Shown here piece by piece: positions 7,809 to 16,898 of a DNA stretch of 64,000 nt. Position 1 is the first letter of the stretch. Each line of letters starts with the position of its first letter. Source of the stretch: Azonexus fungiphilus (GTDB lineage: Bacteria > Pseudomonadota > Gammaproteobacteria > Burkholderiales > Rhodocyclaceae); assembly GCF_003634965.1 (NCBI RefSeq), contig NZ_RBXP01000015.1, positions 62,001 to 126,000 on the forward strand, read 5' to 3'. Below the pieces are notes generated by a model that saw only the letters and a list, made by a program, of their open reading frames with translations, did no database searches and had not been told where the DNA came from. A program made the position numbers and the translations under genes.

Positions 7809-8729
7809 TCAGGGCAGGAAGGGCTTGCCGAGCGAGGCCGGCAGGTTCAGTTGCAGCAGTTTGCGGTCGCGCGAAATCAGCACCAGGACGACGATGGTCG
7901 CCAGGTAGGGCAGCGCCGCCAGCAGTTGCACCGGCACCTGGAGGCCGAGGCCCTGGGCGTGGAACTGGAGGATGGTGACGAAGCCGAAGAGGTAGGCGCC
8001 GAGCAGCAGCCGGGTCGGCTTCCAGGTGGCGAAGACGACCAGCGCGACGGCGATCCAGCCGCGTCCGGCGCTCATGTTCTGGACCCACAGCGGCGTATAG
8101 ACCGTGGACAGGTAGGCGCCGGCGATGCCGGCCATGGCGCCGCCGAAGACCACCGCGCCGTAGCGGATGGCGATCACCGGGTAGCCGATCGCGTGGGCAG
8201 CCTCCGGCGCCTCGCCGACCGCCTTGAGCAGCAGGCCGAGGCGGGTTTTCGCCAGGGTCCAGGCGACCAGCGCGAAGGCGGCCAGCGACAGGTAGACCAC
8301 CCAGTCCTGCTTGAACAGCACCGGTCCGAGCAGCGGGATGTCGCTGAGCAGCGGCACGACCACCGGCTGCAGCCCGGGCAGGCTGTAGCTGACGTAGTGC
8401 TGGCCGATGAAGGCCGACAGGCCGATGCCGAAGATGGTCAGGGCGAGGCCGCAGGCGGCCTGGTTGGCGGCCAGCGACAAGGCGAAGAAGCCGAACACGG
8501 CGGCCGCCGCAGCCCCGGCCAGGGCGCCGGCGGGCAGGCCGATGGCGGCGCCGTGGCCGGTTTCGGCGGCGGCGGCGAAGCCGGCGATGGCGCCGATCAG
8601 CATCATGCCTTCGACGCCGAGGTTGATGACGCCGCTGCGTTCGGCGACCAGTTCGCCGAGGCCGGCGAAGATCAGCGGCGTGGCGGCGGCAAGCGTGCCG
8701 GCGAGGATCAGGGGGAGGTAGTCGAGCAT
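7809..8729 (-). CDS. ABC transporter permease, BMP/nucleoside type, second subunit
   Basis: 306-residue inner-membrane protein of the branched-chain-permease superfamily, most like the COG1079 permeases paired with Bmp-family binding proteins (YufQ/NupQ type). About eight to nine hydrophobic segments; the conserved EGMMLIGAIAGF and NMSAGRGWIAVALVVFATW motifs are visible. Together with the preceding permease and ATPase it forms an importer, probably for purine bases or nucleosides given the operon. Start at the ATG giving MLDYLPLILAG; 12 bp separate it from the upstream permease. Confidence 0.88.
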   Translation of the reverse strand: MLDYLPLILAGTLAAATPLIFAGLGELVAERSGVINLGVEGMMLIGAIAGFAAAAETGHGAAIGLPAGALAGAAAAAVFGFFALSLAANQAACGLALTIFGIGLSAFIGQHYVSYSLPGLQPVVVPLLSDIPLLGPVLFKQDWVVYLSLAAFALVAWTLAKTRLGLLLKAVGEAPEAAHAIGYPVIAIRYGAVVFGGAMAGIAGAYLSTVYTPLWVQNMSAGRGWIAVALVVFATWKPTRLLLGAYLFGFVTILQFHAQGLGLQVPVQLLAALPYLATIVVLVLISRDRKLLQLNLPASLGKPFLP

Positions 8730-8741
8730 CGCGGTCTCCGG

Positions 8742-9800
8742 TCAGCGGGCGCGGCGGCGCAGGCGGTTGTCGATGAAGGCGTCGGCGCCGAGCAGGAAGA
8801 ACAGCAGCATGCCCTGGAAGATGCCGGTGATCGCCGCCGGCATCTGCAGGCTCAGCTGGGCCGCTTCGCCGCCGAGGTAGATCAGCGCCATCAGCGTGCC
8901 GGCGAGGACGATGCCGAGCGCGTGCAGGCGGCCGAGGTAGGCGACGATGATCGCCGCGAAGCCGTAGCCGGGCGAGATGTTCAGGTTCAGCTGGCCGACC
9001 GGGCCGGCGATTTCGCCGACGCCGGCGAGGCCGGCGGTCATCCCGGAAACGACCAGGCTGAACCACACCGTCTGCTTCGCCGGGAAACCGGCGTAGCGCG
9101 CCGCGGCCGGCGCCTGGCCGCCGACTTCGAGGCGGTAGGCGAGGAAGCTCCGGGCGTTGAACAGCCAGAAGGCGAGCACCGCAAAAATGACGATCCAGAG
9201 CGAGCTGTTGATCCGGAAACCTTCGGCCAGCAGGCCGAACAGCGCCGCGTCGGCGAACATCACCGACTGCGGGAAGTTCATCCCCTCGGGGTCGCGCCAG
9301 GCGCCGTGCATCAGGTACGAGAGGATGAAGGTGGCGATGTAGGTGAGCATCAGCGTGGTCAACGTCTCCTCGGCGTTGAAGCGCGTCTTGAGCAGCGCCG
9401 GTATGGCGCCCCAGAGCGCGCCGCCGAGGGCACCGGCGACGACCATCGCCGGCAGCACCCAGGCGCTGCCGCTGTCACCGTAGAAAATGCCGATGCCGCC
9501 GCCGAACAGCGCGCCCATGATCAGCTGGCCTTCGGCGCCGATGTTGTAGATGCGCGCCTTGAAACCGATCGCCAGGCCCTGGGCGATGAGGATCAGCGGG
9601 CAGGCCTTGATCAGCAGTTCGCTCCAGCCGTAGCCGCTGGTCAGCGGCTCGACGAAGAAGACGTGGAAGGACTCGAGCGGCGATTTGCCGAGCGCCCAGA
9701 AGAGCAGCGAGCCGACCAGCAGCGTGGCGGCGATGGCGATCAGCGGCGCCGTCCAGCGCATCAGCTGCGACGGCTGGGCACGGGGTTCAAGCAGGTGCAT
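8742..9800 (-). CDS. ABC transporter permease, BMP/nucleoside type, first subunit
   Basis: 352-residue permease of the COG4603 group (YufP/NupP type) with about eight to ten membrane segments and the family motif FNAEETLTTLMLTYIA. Start taken at the ATG giving MHLLEPRAQPSQ, which overlaps the end of the ATPase gene by 14 bp; longer frames would read Arg/Pro-rich out-of-frame sequence. It acts as the heterodimer partner of the permease downstream. Gene order ATPase-permease-permease matches known purine nucleoside and guanosine importers. Confidence 0.88.
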   Translation of the reverse strand: MHLLEPRAQPSQLMRWTAPLIAIAATLLVGSLLFWALGKSPLESFHVFFVEPLTSGYGWSELLIKACPLILIAQGLAIGFKARIYNIGAEGQLIMGALFGGGIGIFYGDSGSAWVLPAMVVAGALGGALWGAIPALLKTRFNAEETLTTLMLTYIATFILSYLMHGAWRDPEGMNFPQSVMFADAALFGLLAEGFRINSSLWIVIFAVLAFWLFNARSFLAYRLEVGGQAPAAARYAGFPAKQTVWFSLVVSGMTAGLAGVGEIAGPVGQLNLNISPGYGFAAIIVAYLGRLHALGIVLAGTLMALIYLGGEAAQLSLQMPAAITGIFQGMLLFFLLGADAFIDNRLRRRAR

Positions 9801-11319
9801 TGCTGGTCTCCGCTTCGTTGAACAGGCCGGACATCTGCAGCCCGACCGATTCGGCGTCGGCCTGCGCGCGCGGCTGGGTGGCGGAAAGGCGGCCGGCGGC
9901 AAGGACGGCGATGCGGTCGCTGATTTCGAACAATTCCTCGAGCTCCTCGGAAATGACCAGGATGGCGACGCCGCTGCGCGACAGGTCGAGCAGCGTCTGG
10001 CGCAGGAAGGCGGCGGCGCCGACGTCGACGCCCCAGGTCGGCTGGGCGACGATCATCAGCTTGGGGGCGAGCATGATCTCGCGGCCGACGATGAATTTCT
10101 GCAGGTTGCCGCCCGAGAGCGAGCGGGCGGCGGCGCCCGGCCCGCCGCAGCGGACGTCGAAGCGGGCGATGCACTGCTCGGCGAAGGCCTGCGCCTTGTC
10201 GAAGGCGACCAGGCCCCAGTGCTTCATGCCCTGGCGGTGGCCGGTGAGCAGCGCGTTGCGGGCCAGCGACAGTGCCGGCACCGCGCCGCGGCCGAGGCGT
10301 TCCTCGGGAACGAAGACGAGGCCGCGGTCGCGCCGCCGGCCGGCGTCGAGGTGGCCGACCGCTTCGCCGTCGAGCCAGATCGTCTCGCGGTCCACCGTTG
10401 CTTCGCCGGACAGGGCCGCCAGCAGCTCGGCCTGGCCGTTGCCGGAAATGCCGGCGATGCCGACGATCTCGCCGGCATTGACGGTCAGCGAGACTTCCTT
10501 GAGTTCGGTGCCGAAGGGGTCGTCGGAGGTCAGGCTGAGCCGTTCGACCTGCAGCACCGGGCGGACCAGGCCGTGATAGGGCGGTGCCTCGCAGACCGGC
10601 AGCTCGCGCCCGATCATCAGGCGCGCCAGCGTCGCCGGCGTTTCCTCGCGCGGGATCGCCTCGCCGGTCACCTTGCCGCCGCGCATGATCGTCGCGCTGT
10701 CGCACAGCGACTGGATCTCGTGCAGCTTGTGGCTGATGTAGAGGATGGCGACACCTTCCGCGGCCAGCCGGCGCAGCGTCTCGAACAGTTTCTGCACGGC
10801 CTGCGGCGTCAGCACCGAGGTTGGTTCGTCGAGGATCAGCAGCTTCGGGTCCTGGAGCAGGCAGCGGACGATCTCGACGCGCTGGCGTTCGCCGACCGAC
10901 AGGCTGTGCACCAGCCGGTGCGGGTCGAGCGGCAGGCCGTAGCGTTCGGAGACTTCCTTGACCCGCAGCGCCAGCGCGGCGAGGTCGAAGGGTTCGTCGA
11001 GGACCAGGGCGATGTTCTCGACCACGGTCAAGGTCTCGAACAGCGAAAAATGCTGGAAGACCATGCCGATGCCCAGCTTGCGCGCCTGCGCCGGGTTGGC
11101 GATGGCGACCTGCTGGCCGTTCCACAGCATCTCGCCGGCGTCGGCCTTGACCGCGCCGTAGATGATCTTCATCAGCGTGCTCTTGCCGGCCCCGTTTTCG
11201 CCGAGGATGGCGTGGATCTCGCCGGGCATCACCGACAGGCTGACGTCGTCGTTGGCGACGACGCTCGGGTAGCGCTTGGTGATGTGCAGCAACTGCAGGC
11301 GGGGCTCGGTCGGATGCAT
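9787..11319 (-). CDS. ABC transporter ATP-binding protein, duplicated (purine/nucleoside importer)
   Basis: 510-residue tandem ATPase. The first half has Walker A GENGAGKS (residues 40-47), signature LSVGERQRVEI and Walker B LLILDEPTSVL; the second has a degenerate Walker A (GISGNGQAE) and signature LSGGNLQKF. This is the sugar/nucleoside double-ATPase architecture (RbsA/YufO type). Start at the ATG giving MHPTEPRLQ, 2 bp after xdhC. It energises the two permeases encoded next; the likely binding protein is encoded divergently at 16899. Confidence 0.9.
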   Translation of the reverse strand: MHPTEPRLQLLHITKRYPSVVANDDVSLSVMPGEIHAILGENGAGKSTLMKIIYGAVKADAGEMLWNGQQVAIANPAQARKLGIGMVFQHFSLFETLTVVENIALVLDEPFDLAALALRVKEVSERYGLPLDPHRLVHSLSVGERQRVEIVRCLLQDPKLLILDEPTSVLTPQAVQKLFETLRRLAAEGVAILYISHKLHEIQSLCDSATIMRGGKVTGEAIPREETPATLARLMIGRELPVCEAPPYHGLVRPVLQVERLSLTSDDPFGTELKEVSLTVNAGEIVGIAGISGNGQAELLAALSGEATVDRETIWLDGEAVGHLDAGRRRDRGLVFVPEERLGRGAVPALSLARNALLTGHRQGMKHWGLVAFDKAQAFAEQCIARFDVRCGGPGAAARSLSGGNLQKFIVGREIMLAPKLMIVAQPTWGVDVGAAAFLRQTLLDLSRSGVAILVISEELEELFEISDRIAVLAAGRLSATQPRAQADAESVGLQMSGLFNEAETSNAPA

Positions 11320-11321
11320 GC

Positions 11322-12329
11322 TTACTCCGGCTGGACGGGGCGGACGGGTTGGTCGATCAGGCGCGGTCGACCGGCCTGTTGCAACAATTGGCGCGCATTG
11401 TGAATGCTGTAGAGCTCGGCGGCAACGGCCAGCGCGATTGCCGCCGGTGCCTTGTCGACGATGCCGGCGATGCCGATCGGGCAGGTCAGCTCGCCGAGAC
11501 GCTCGCGGGCTAGGCCGCGGTCGAGCAGGCGGTGCTCGAAACTGGCGCGTTTGCTGCGCGATCCGATCAGGCCGAAATAGGCGAAATCGCGGCGGCGGAA
11601 GATCGCCTCGCAGAGCGCGAAATCGAGCGTGTGGCTGTGCGTCATGACGACGAAGAAGCTGCCCGGCGGCGCCAGCGCGACCTCGTCTTCCGGGCGCTCG
11701 CTGACGCGGGTGTCGAGCCCGTCCGTGGCGAAATCGGCGAAGGCCTCGTCGCGGCTGTCGATCCAGGTGATCGCGGCGGCCAGCGGCTGCAACTGGCGGA
11801 CCAGCGCGCGGGCGACGTGGCCGGCGCCGAAAATCCATACCGGAAAGCGGTCGACCGTCACATCCTGGCTCAGCGTCCACGCCTCCGGGCCGCCGTCGAG
11901 ACGGGTGCCGTGGCCGGCGCTGCCGGGCGTCCAGGTCGAGGCGGCGGCATCGTGGCGCAGGCGGCGCTGCAGGCCGCCGGCCGCCGCCTGGGCGCGGCGC
12001 GCCTGCCAGGCGGCGAGGGCGCTTGCCGGCACCGTCTCGTAGAGCAGCCAGACGACGCCGCCGCAGCACTGGCCGAGGCGGGCGCCGAGGTTGTAGCGGA
12101 TCACCTCGGGGCCGCCGTCGGCGGCCGCCAGGCGGCGCCGGGCATGCGCCGCGGCCTGCCATTCGAGGTGGCCGCCGCCGATCGTCAGCGCCTGGCCGGC
12201 AGCGTCGACCAGCATCGTCGTGCCGGCGCCGCGCGGCGCCGAGCCCTGGACCCGGGCGACCGTCACCAGCACCGTGTCGGTGCCGGCGGCGAGCCGCGCG
12301 ACCAGGGCGTCGAGCCAGTCGGCAGCCAT
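11322..12329 (-). CDS. xdhC: Xanthine dehydrogenase accessory protein XdhC
   Basis: 335-residue protein that in the known family binds the molybdenum cofactor, supports its sulfuration and inserts it into xanthine dehydrogenase. The N-terminal XdhC/CoxI domain shows RVQGSAPRGAGTTMLV and GGGHLEW; the C-terminal Rossmann-like domain shows FGAGHVARALVRQL and GLIGSRSKRASF. One base separates its start from the xdhB stop, as expected for a coupled operon. The interdomain stretch contains a copy of the dispersed GTCGAC palindrome, read as DVTVDRFP. Confidence 0.92.
   Translation of the reverse strand: MAADWLDALVARLAAGTDTVLVTVARVQGSAPRGAGTTMLVDAAGQALTIGGGHLEWQAAAHARRRLAAADGGPEVIRYNLGARLGQCCGGVVWLLYETVPASALAAWQARRAQAAAGGLQRRLRHDAAASTWTPGSAGHGTRLDGGPEAWTLSQDVTVDRFPVWIFGAGHVARALVRQLQPLAAAITWIDSRDEAFADFATDGLDTRVSERPEDEVALAPPGSFFVVMTHSHTLDFALCEAIFRRRDFAYFGLIGSRSKRASFEHRLLDRGLARERLGELTCPIGIAGIVDKAPAAIALAVAAELYSIHNARQLLQQAGRPRLIDQPVRPVQPE
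11848..11857. repeat. Dispersed GTCGAC palindrome inside xdhC
   Basis: Exact CGGTCGACCG core in frame at the junction of the two XdhC domains; the flank AAAATCCATACCGG vaguely matches the AAAA/CCGG flank of other copies. Confidence 0.45.
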
Positions 12330-12330
12330 C

Positions 12331-14649
12331 TCAGGCGGCCTCGCCGGGGTTGAGCGCGCGCAGGATCGCCTCCGGCGTCGCCGGCGCGTCGAGGCGCACC
12401 GGCCGGCCGGCCGGCAGGGCCGCACCGACCGCGTCGCGCAGCGCCTGGAAGACGGCCAGGGCGAGCATGAACGGCGGTTCGCCGACCGCCTTCGAGCGGT
12501 GGATGCTGTCCTCGGCGTTGGCATTGGCGTAGAGGCGGACGTTGAAGATCGCCGGCAGGTCGCTGGCGGTCGGGATCTTGTAGGTCGACGGCGCGTGGCT
12601 CATCAGCTTGCCGTCCGGGCGCCACCACAGTTCCTCGCTGGTCAGCCAGCCCATGCCCTGGATGAAGCCGCCCTCGACCTGGCCGATGTCGAGCGCCGGA
12701 TTGATCGAGCGGCCGGCGTCGTGCAGCAGGTCGGCGCGCAGCACGCGGCTTTCGCCGGTCAGCGTGTCGATCGCCACCTCGCAGCAGGCGGCGCCGTAGG
12801 CAAAGTAGAAGAAGGGGCGGCCGAGCTTGCTGACCGGGTCGAAGTGGATTTTCGGCGTCTTGTAGAAACCGGCGTCCCAGAGCTGGATGCGCGCCCGGTA
12901 GGCGGCCATCGCCAGCTCGCCGAAGGGCATCGCGAAGGCGCCGGCGCGCACCTGGCCGCCGGAAAATTCGACTTTTTCGGGGTCGACCGTCAGCGTGCTC
13001 AGTTCGCCGATGAAGGCGGCCAGCCGCGCCTTGATGTTGCGGCAGGCGTTCTGCGCCGCCTTGCCGTTGAGGTCGGTGCCGCTGGAGGCGGCGGTGGCCG
13101 AGGTGTTGGCGACGCGGCTGGTGTCGGTGGAGGCCAGGCGGACGTCGGCGAAGGGCAGGCCGAATTCGTCGGCGACGATCTGGCGGATCTTGGTGTACAG
13201 CCCCTGGCCCATTTCGGTACCGCCGTGCGAGACGAGCACGGTGCCGTCGGTATAGACATGGACGAGGGCGCCGGCCTGGTTGTAATGCGTGGCGTTGAAC
13301 GAGATGCCGAACTTGACCGGGGTCAGCGCGATGCCGCGCTTGAGCACCGGGCTGGTGGCGTTGAACTCGGCGATGGCGGCGCGCCGGGCGGCGTAGTCGC
13401 AGTCGGCGGCGAGCTCGGCGACCAGTGCCGGGGCGACGTTGTCGGTGACGACCATGCCGTAGGGCGTGGTGCTGCGTGCGCCGGGCTCGACGTCGTAGAA
13501 ATTGGCGCGGCGGACGGCCAGCGGGTCGCAGCCGAGGTGGCGGGCGATGTCGTCGAGCACGTTCTCGATGACGAACATCCCCTGCGGCCCGCCGAAGCCG
13601 CGGAAGGCGGTGTTGGAGACGGTGTTGGTCTTGCAGCGCAGGCTCTTCAAGGCGAGCGCGTCGAGGTAGTAGGCGTTGTCGATGTGGCAGATGGTGCGGT
13701 CGTTGACCGGCCCCGAGAGATCGGCCGAGAAGCCGCAGTTCGAGGCCATCTCGAGCTTCAGGCCGAGCAGCCGGCCGCGGTCGTCGAAGGCCGATTCCCA
13801 GGCGTACTGGAAGCCGTGGCGCTTGCCGGTGGCGACCATGTCGTCGTCGCGGTCGAGGCGCATTTTTACCGGTTTTCCGGTGTTGACCGCGAGTATCGCC
13901 GCCAGGCAGGCCCACTGCGCCGACTGCGATTCCTTGCCGCCGAAGCCGCCGCCCATGCGCCGGCATTCGACGCTGACCTGGTGCGAGCGCCAGCCGAGCG
14001 CGTGCGCGACCAGTTGCTGCATCTCGGTCGGATGCTGGGTCGAGCAGAGCAGGTGCAGGCTGTCGTCGTCGCGCGGCTGGGCGAAGGAAATCTGGCCCTC
14101 GAGGTAGAAATGCTCCTGGCCGCCGAGCACGGCGCGGCCGGCCAGGCGATGCGGGGCGCCGGCGAAGGCCGCGTCCACCTCGCCGCGCTGCATGGCGAAG
14201 GGCGGCAGGACCCAGGATTCGGCGGCGATCGCCGCGTCCATGTCGAGGATCGGCGTGGCGACGTCGTATTCGACCTTGGCCAGGCGCACCGCCTGACGGG
14301 CCGCGTCGCGCGTGTCGGCGGCGACGGCGAAGATGACCTGGCCGTGGAACTGGATTTCGTCGCCGGCGATGATCGGGTCGTCGTGCAGGATCGGCCCGCA
14401 GTTGTTTTCGCCGGGAATGTCGGCGGCGGTGATCACGCAGCGCACGCCGGGGTGCGCGCGCACCGCGCTGAGGTCGAGGCGGCGGATGCGGCCGCGCGCG
14501 ATGCCCGACAAACCGGGCGCCGCGTGAAGGGTGCCGGCCGGCTCGGGCAGGTCGTCGATGTAGCTGGCGCGGCCGCTGACGTGCAGGCGGGCGCTTTCGT
14601 GCGGCAGCGGCCGGCCGACCAGGCCGGCGGGGGTTTCGGCGTGGCTCAT
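12331..14649 (-). CDS. xdhB: Xanthine dehydrogenase molybdopterin-binding subunit
   Basis: 772-residue large subunit that oxidises hypoxanthine/xanthine to urate at a molybdopterin centre. Typical landmarks: an N-terminal a/b hammerhead domain (residues ~15-120), MGGGFGGKES and RAFRGFGGPQG-type motifs in the Moco domain, and GGTEMGQGLYTK for cofactor binding. Of the open frame, which continues upstream, I begin at MSHAETPAG because it overlaps the xdhA stop by 4 bp. Near residue 550 the sequence LTVDPEKVEF includes a near-copy of the dispersed palindrome (12981-12990). Confidence 0.94.
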   Translation of the reverse strand: MSHAETPAGLVGRPLPHESARLHVSGRASYIDDLPEPAGTLHAAPGLSGIARGRIRRLDLSAVRAHPGVRCVITAADIPGENNCGPILHDDPIIAGDEIQFHGQVIFAVAADTRDAARQAVRLAKVEYDVATPILDMDAAIAAESWVLPPFAMQRGEVDAAFAGAPHRLAGRAVLGGQEHFYLEGQISFAQPRDDDSLHLLCSTQHPTEMQQLVAHALGWRSHQVSVECRRMGGGFGGKESQSAQWACLAAILAVNTGKPVKMRLDRDDDMVATGKRHGFQYAWESAFDDRGRLLGLKLEMASNCGFSADLSGPVNDRTICHIDNAYYLDALALKSLRCKTNTVSNTAFRGFGGPQGMFVIENVLDDIARHLGCDPLAVRRANFYDVEPGARSTTPYGMVVTDNVAPALVAELAADCDYAARRAAIAEFNATSPVLKRGIALTPVKFGISFNATHYNQAGALVHVYTDGTVLVSHGGTEMGQGLYTKIRQIVADEFGLPFADVRLASTDTSRVANTSATAASSGTDLNGKAAQNACRNIKARLAAFIGELSTLTVDPEKVEFSGGQVRAGAFAMPFGELAMAAYRARIQLWDAGFYKTPKIHFDPVSKLGRPFFYFAYGAACCEVAIDTLTGESRVLRADLLHDAGRSINPALDIGQVEGGFIQGMGWLTSEELWWRPDGKLMSHAPSTYKIPTASDLPAIFNVRLYANANAEDSIHRSKAVGEPPFMLALAVFQALRDAVGAALPAGRPVRLDAPATPEAILRALNPGEAA

Positions 14650-16151
14650 TGGCGGGCCTCCGGGTCGATCGGCGCCAGTTCGGCCAGGCGCAGCGGTGTC
14701 ACGGTCGACGCGCCGGCCGGCGCGGTTTCCAGCCAGAAGCGCTGGAGCAGGTTGGCGGCGACGCTGAGCCGGTAGGCGCTGCTCGCGCGAACGTCGGTGA
14801 ATGGCGCGTAGTCCTCGCGCAGCGCCGCCATGCCCAGGCGGATCGTCGCCGGCGACCATGGCCGCCCGAGCAGCGCCGCCTCGGCGGCGGCCGCCCGCTT
14901 CGGCGTTGCCGCCATGCCGCCGAAGGCGAGGCGGGCGCGGCGGACGACCTGGTCGGCGTCGAGATGCACGGCAAAGCCGGCAGCCACCGCCGAGATGTCC
15001 TGGTCCAGCCGCTTGGCCACCTTCCACGCCCGGAAATGCCGGACCAGGGGCGCCGGCGGCGCGTCCAGGCGCAGCGCGCGGACGAACTCGCCGGGCTGCA
15101 GCGCGGTTTTCTGGTAATCGAGGTAGAAATCCTCGAGCGCCAGCGTCCGCGTCGTTTCGCCGCGCTGCAGCACGATCGTCGCACCGAGGGCGATCAGCGC
15201 CGGCATCGAGTCGCCGATCGGCGAGCCGTTGGCGACGTTGCCGCCGAGCGTGCCGGCGTTCTTCACCGGGGTCGAGGCGAAGCGCCGGGCGAGTTCGGCC
15301 CATTGCGGCTCGAAAGCGGTCAGCGCGGCGAAGGCGTCGGTCAGCGTGACGCCGGCGCCGATTTCGAGCTGGCCGTCGCCGACGCGGATGCGCTTGAGTT
15401 CGTCGACGGCGCCGAGCAGGATCAGCTCGCCGAGGTCGCGTCCCTGCTTGGTCACCCACAGGCCGACGTCGGTGCCGCCGGCGACCAGCCGCGCCTCGGG
15501 CAGGCGCAGGCGCAGCGCCGCCAGTTCGGCGAGCGTGCGCGGACTGTGGCTGCGCCGGCCGTCGGCGACGTAATCGAGCGGCGGCAGCGCGGCCAGCTGG
15601 CGCAGCGCGGCGATCACCGGCTGCCGGTCGAGCGGCCGGCGCGGCAGCGCGTAGGCGTCGCGGGCGGCGTCGACGATCGGCCGGTAGCCGGTGCAGCGGC
15701 ACAGGTTGCCCGACAGCGTGTGGTCGATCTCGTCGCGCGGCGGGCAGCTGTCGCGGTTTTCGTAGAGGGCGAACAGCGACATCGCGAAACCCGGCGTGCA
15801 GAAGCCGCACTGCGAGCCGTGCCGGTCCACCAGCGCCTGCTGCACCGGGTGCAGGTCGGCGGCGGCCGGGGCCAGGTCCTCGACGGTGAACAGCGCCTTG
15901 CCGTCGAGCGCGGGCAGGAACTGGATGCAGGCATTGACCGCGCGCAGCCGCAGTTCCTCCCGGCCCGGCTCGCCGGCCAGCTCGCCGACGACCACCGTGC
16001 ACGCGCCGCAGTCGCCCTCGGCGCAGCCTTCCTTGGTGCCGGTCTGGTGCAGATCCTCGCGCAGGTACTGGAGCAGCGTGCGGGTCGGCGCAGCGCCCTG
16101 GACGGCGTGGATCTCGCCGCGGAAATAAAACTGGATGGGACGTTCGGACAT
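14646..16151 (-). CDS. xdhA: Xanthine dehydrogenase small subunit (2Fe-2S and FAD domains)
   Basis: About 501 residues; electrons from the Moco site pass through two 2Fe-2S clusters to FAD and NAD+. The first cluster motif is EGCAEGDCGAC (Cys43, 48, 51), the second CGFCTPGF and CRCTGYR; the FAD-binding domain (from ~180) shows VAGGTDVGLWV and LGGNVANGSPIGD. The fused 2Fe-2S/FAD layout is the bacterial XdhA type. An in-frame TTG 33 bp upstream could be the start; the ATG giving MSERPIQF is preferred. It heads the xdhABC-importer-deaminase operon. Confidence 0.93.
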   Translation of the reverse strand: MSERPIQFYFRGEIHAVQGAAPTRTLLQYLREDLHQTGTKEGCAEGDCGACTVVVGELAGEPGREELRLRAVNACIQFLPALDGKALFTVEDLAPAAADLHPVQQALVDRHGSQCGFCTPGFAMSLFALYENRDSCPPRDEIDHTLSGNLCRCTGYRPIVDAARDAYALPRRPLDRQPVIAALRQLAALPPLDYVADGRRSHSPRTLAELAALRLRLPEARLVAGGTDVGLWVTKQGRDLGELILLGAVDELKRIRVGDGQLEIGAGVTLTDAFAALTAFEPQWAELARRFASTPVKNAGTLGGNVANGSPIGDSMPALIALGATIVLQRGETTRTLALEDFYLDYQKTALQPGEFVRALRLDAPPAPLVRHFRAWKVAKRLDQDISAVAAGFAVHLDADQVVRRARLAFGGMAATPKRAAAAEAALLGRPWSPATIRLGMAALREDYAPFTDVRASSAYRLSVAANLLQRFWLETAPAGASTVTPLRLAELAPIDPEARQ

Positions 16152-16246
16152 GGGGCCTGGATCGGTGTGACGTATGGCTTTCAAGTTAGCACAGGCGACC
16201 GCCCGGCGTTCAGCGGCGGCGGCCGATAAGGATTATCTGCGCTGCC

Positions 16247-16741
16247 TTATGGCGCGCCCCAGAAGCCGGCGTGGGCGGCGGCGGCCTCGTCCTCGAGGCA
16301 GGGGCCGAGGGTCTCGATGCGGCGCTGGCCGCGTGCGAAAACCTCGCGGCAGGGCAGGGCGAAGGTCGGGTTTTCCGGATGGTCGCCGGTCAGGCCGAGC
16401 AATCTATGCTCGGACAGCGCATAGACGACGCGGCCGATGCCGCACCAGTAGATCGCCCCGGCGCACATCGCGCACGGCTCGGCGCTCGAATACAGCGTCG
16501 CCTCTGCCAGTTGCGCCGGCGTCAGCAGGCGGGCGGCGCGAGCGGCGGCGAGCAGCTCGGCGTGACGCGTCGGATCGCCGTCGGGGGGTAGCGAATCATT
16601 GCCCGCCTCTGCGACAATCCGCCCTTCGGCGTCGACCACCAGGGCGGCGAACGGGTGCTTGCCGGCAGCGCGGACGCGGCCGGACATCTCGATCGTGCGG
16701 CGCAGGTAGTCCAGGTCGGTAGCGGAAAGGGTAGCGGTCAT
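16247..16741 (-). CDS. Guanine deaminase-like nucleoside deaminase (cytidine deaminase fold)
   Basis: 164-residue zinc enzyme of the cytidine/deoxycytidylate deaminase superfamily. The catalytic HAE is at residues 60-62 and the zinc ligands PCAMC at 89-93 (Cys90, Cys93). Length and the C-terminal CREVFARGQRRIE stretch fit the small guanine/nucleobase deaminases rather than tRNA adenosine deaminase TadA. It lies 95 bp before xdhA in the same direction and may head the operon, making it a second guanine deaminase unrelated in fold to the one at 5111. Confidence 0.8.
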   Translation of the reverse strand: MTATLSATDLDYLRRTIEMSGRVRAAGKHPFAALVVDAEGRIVAEAGNDSLPPDGDPTRHAELLAAARAARLLTPAQLAEATLYSSAEPCAMCAGAIYWCGIGRVVYALSEHRLLGLTGDHPENPTFALPCREVFARGQRRIETLGPCLEDEAAAAHAGFWGAP

Positions 16742-16830
16742 CGGCGGTCTCCTGAAGATGCGGGCATTATCGCGTCAGGTGCCGGCCGGCGGGCGCTGCT
16801 TCGAGCAATACTGGTCATAACGTTGGCGAG

Positions 16831-16870
16831 ATGGGTCCGGCCCATCGGGATTGCTACAGTGCAGCAATCC
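16831..16870. promoter_or_regulatory. Inverted repeats in the divergent promoter region of the purine importer
   Basis: Two adjacent symmetrical sequences lie upstream of the binding-protein gene: ATGGG-TCCGG-CCCAT (16831-16845) and GGATTGCT-ACAGTGC-AGCAATCC (16848-16870). They could be operators shared by the divergent genes or a leader hairpin. Confidence 0.4.
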
Positions 16871-16898
16871 GTTTCTTAACCCTGAAGGAGAACCGAGC

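Noticed and set aside
7434..9821. A 795-codon plus-strand frame over the purine importer permeases
   Set aside because: Antisense shadow; the minus-strand genes have complete family motifs and tight operon spacing.
13861..13900. TTTTTACCGGTTTTCCGGTGTTGACC in xdhB as another copy of the dispersed palindrome
   Set aside because: It encodes the TGKPVKMRLDR segment conserved in xanthine dehydrogenases, so the resemblance is due to protein conservation.
12220..14775. An 851-codon plus-strand frame over xdhB
   Set aside because: Antisense shadow of xdhB; same composition bias and no ribosome site.
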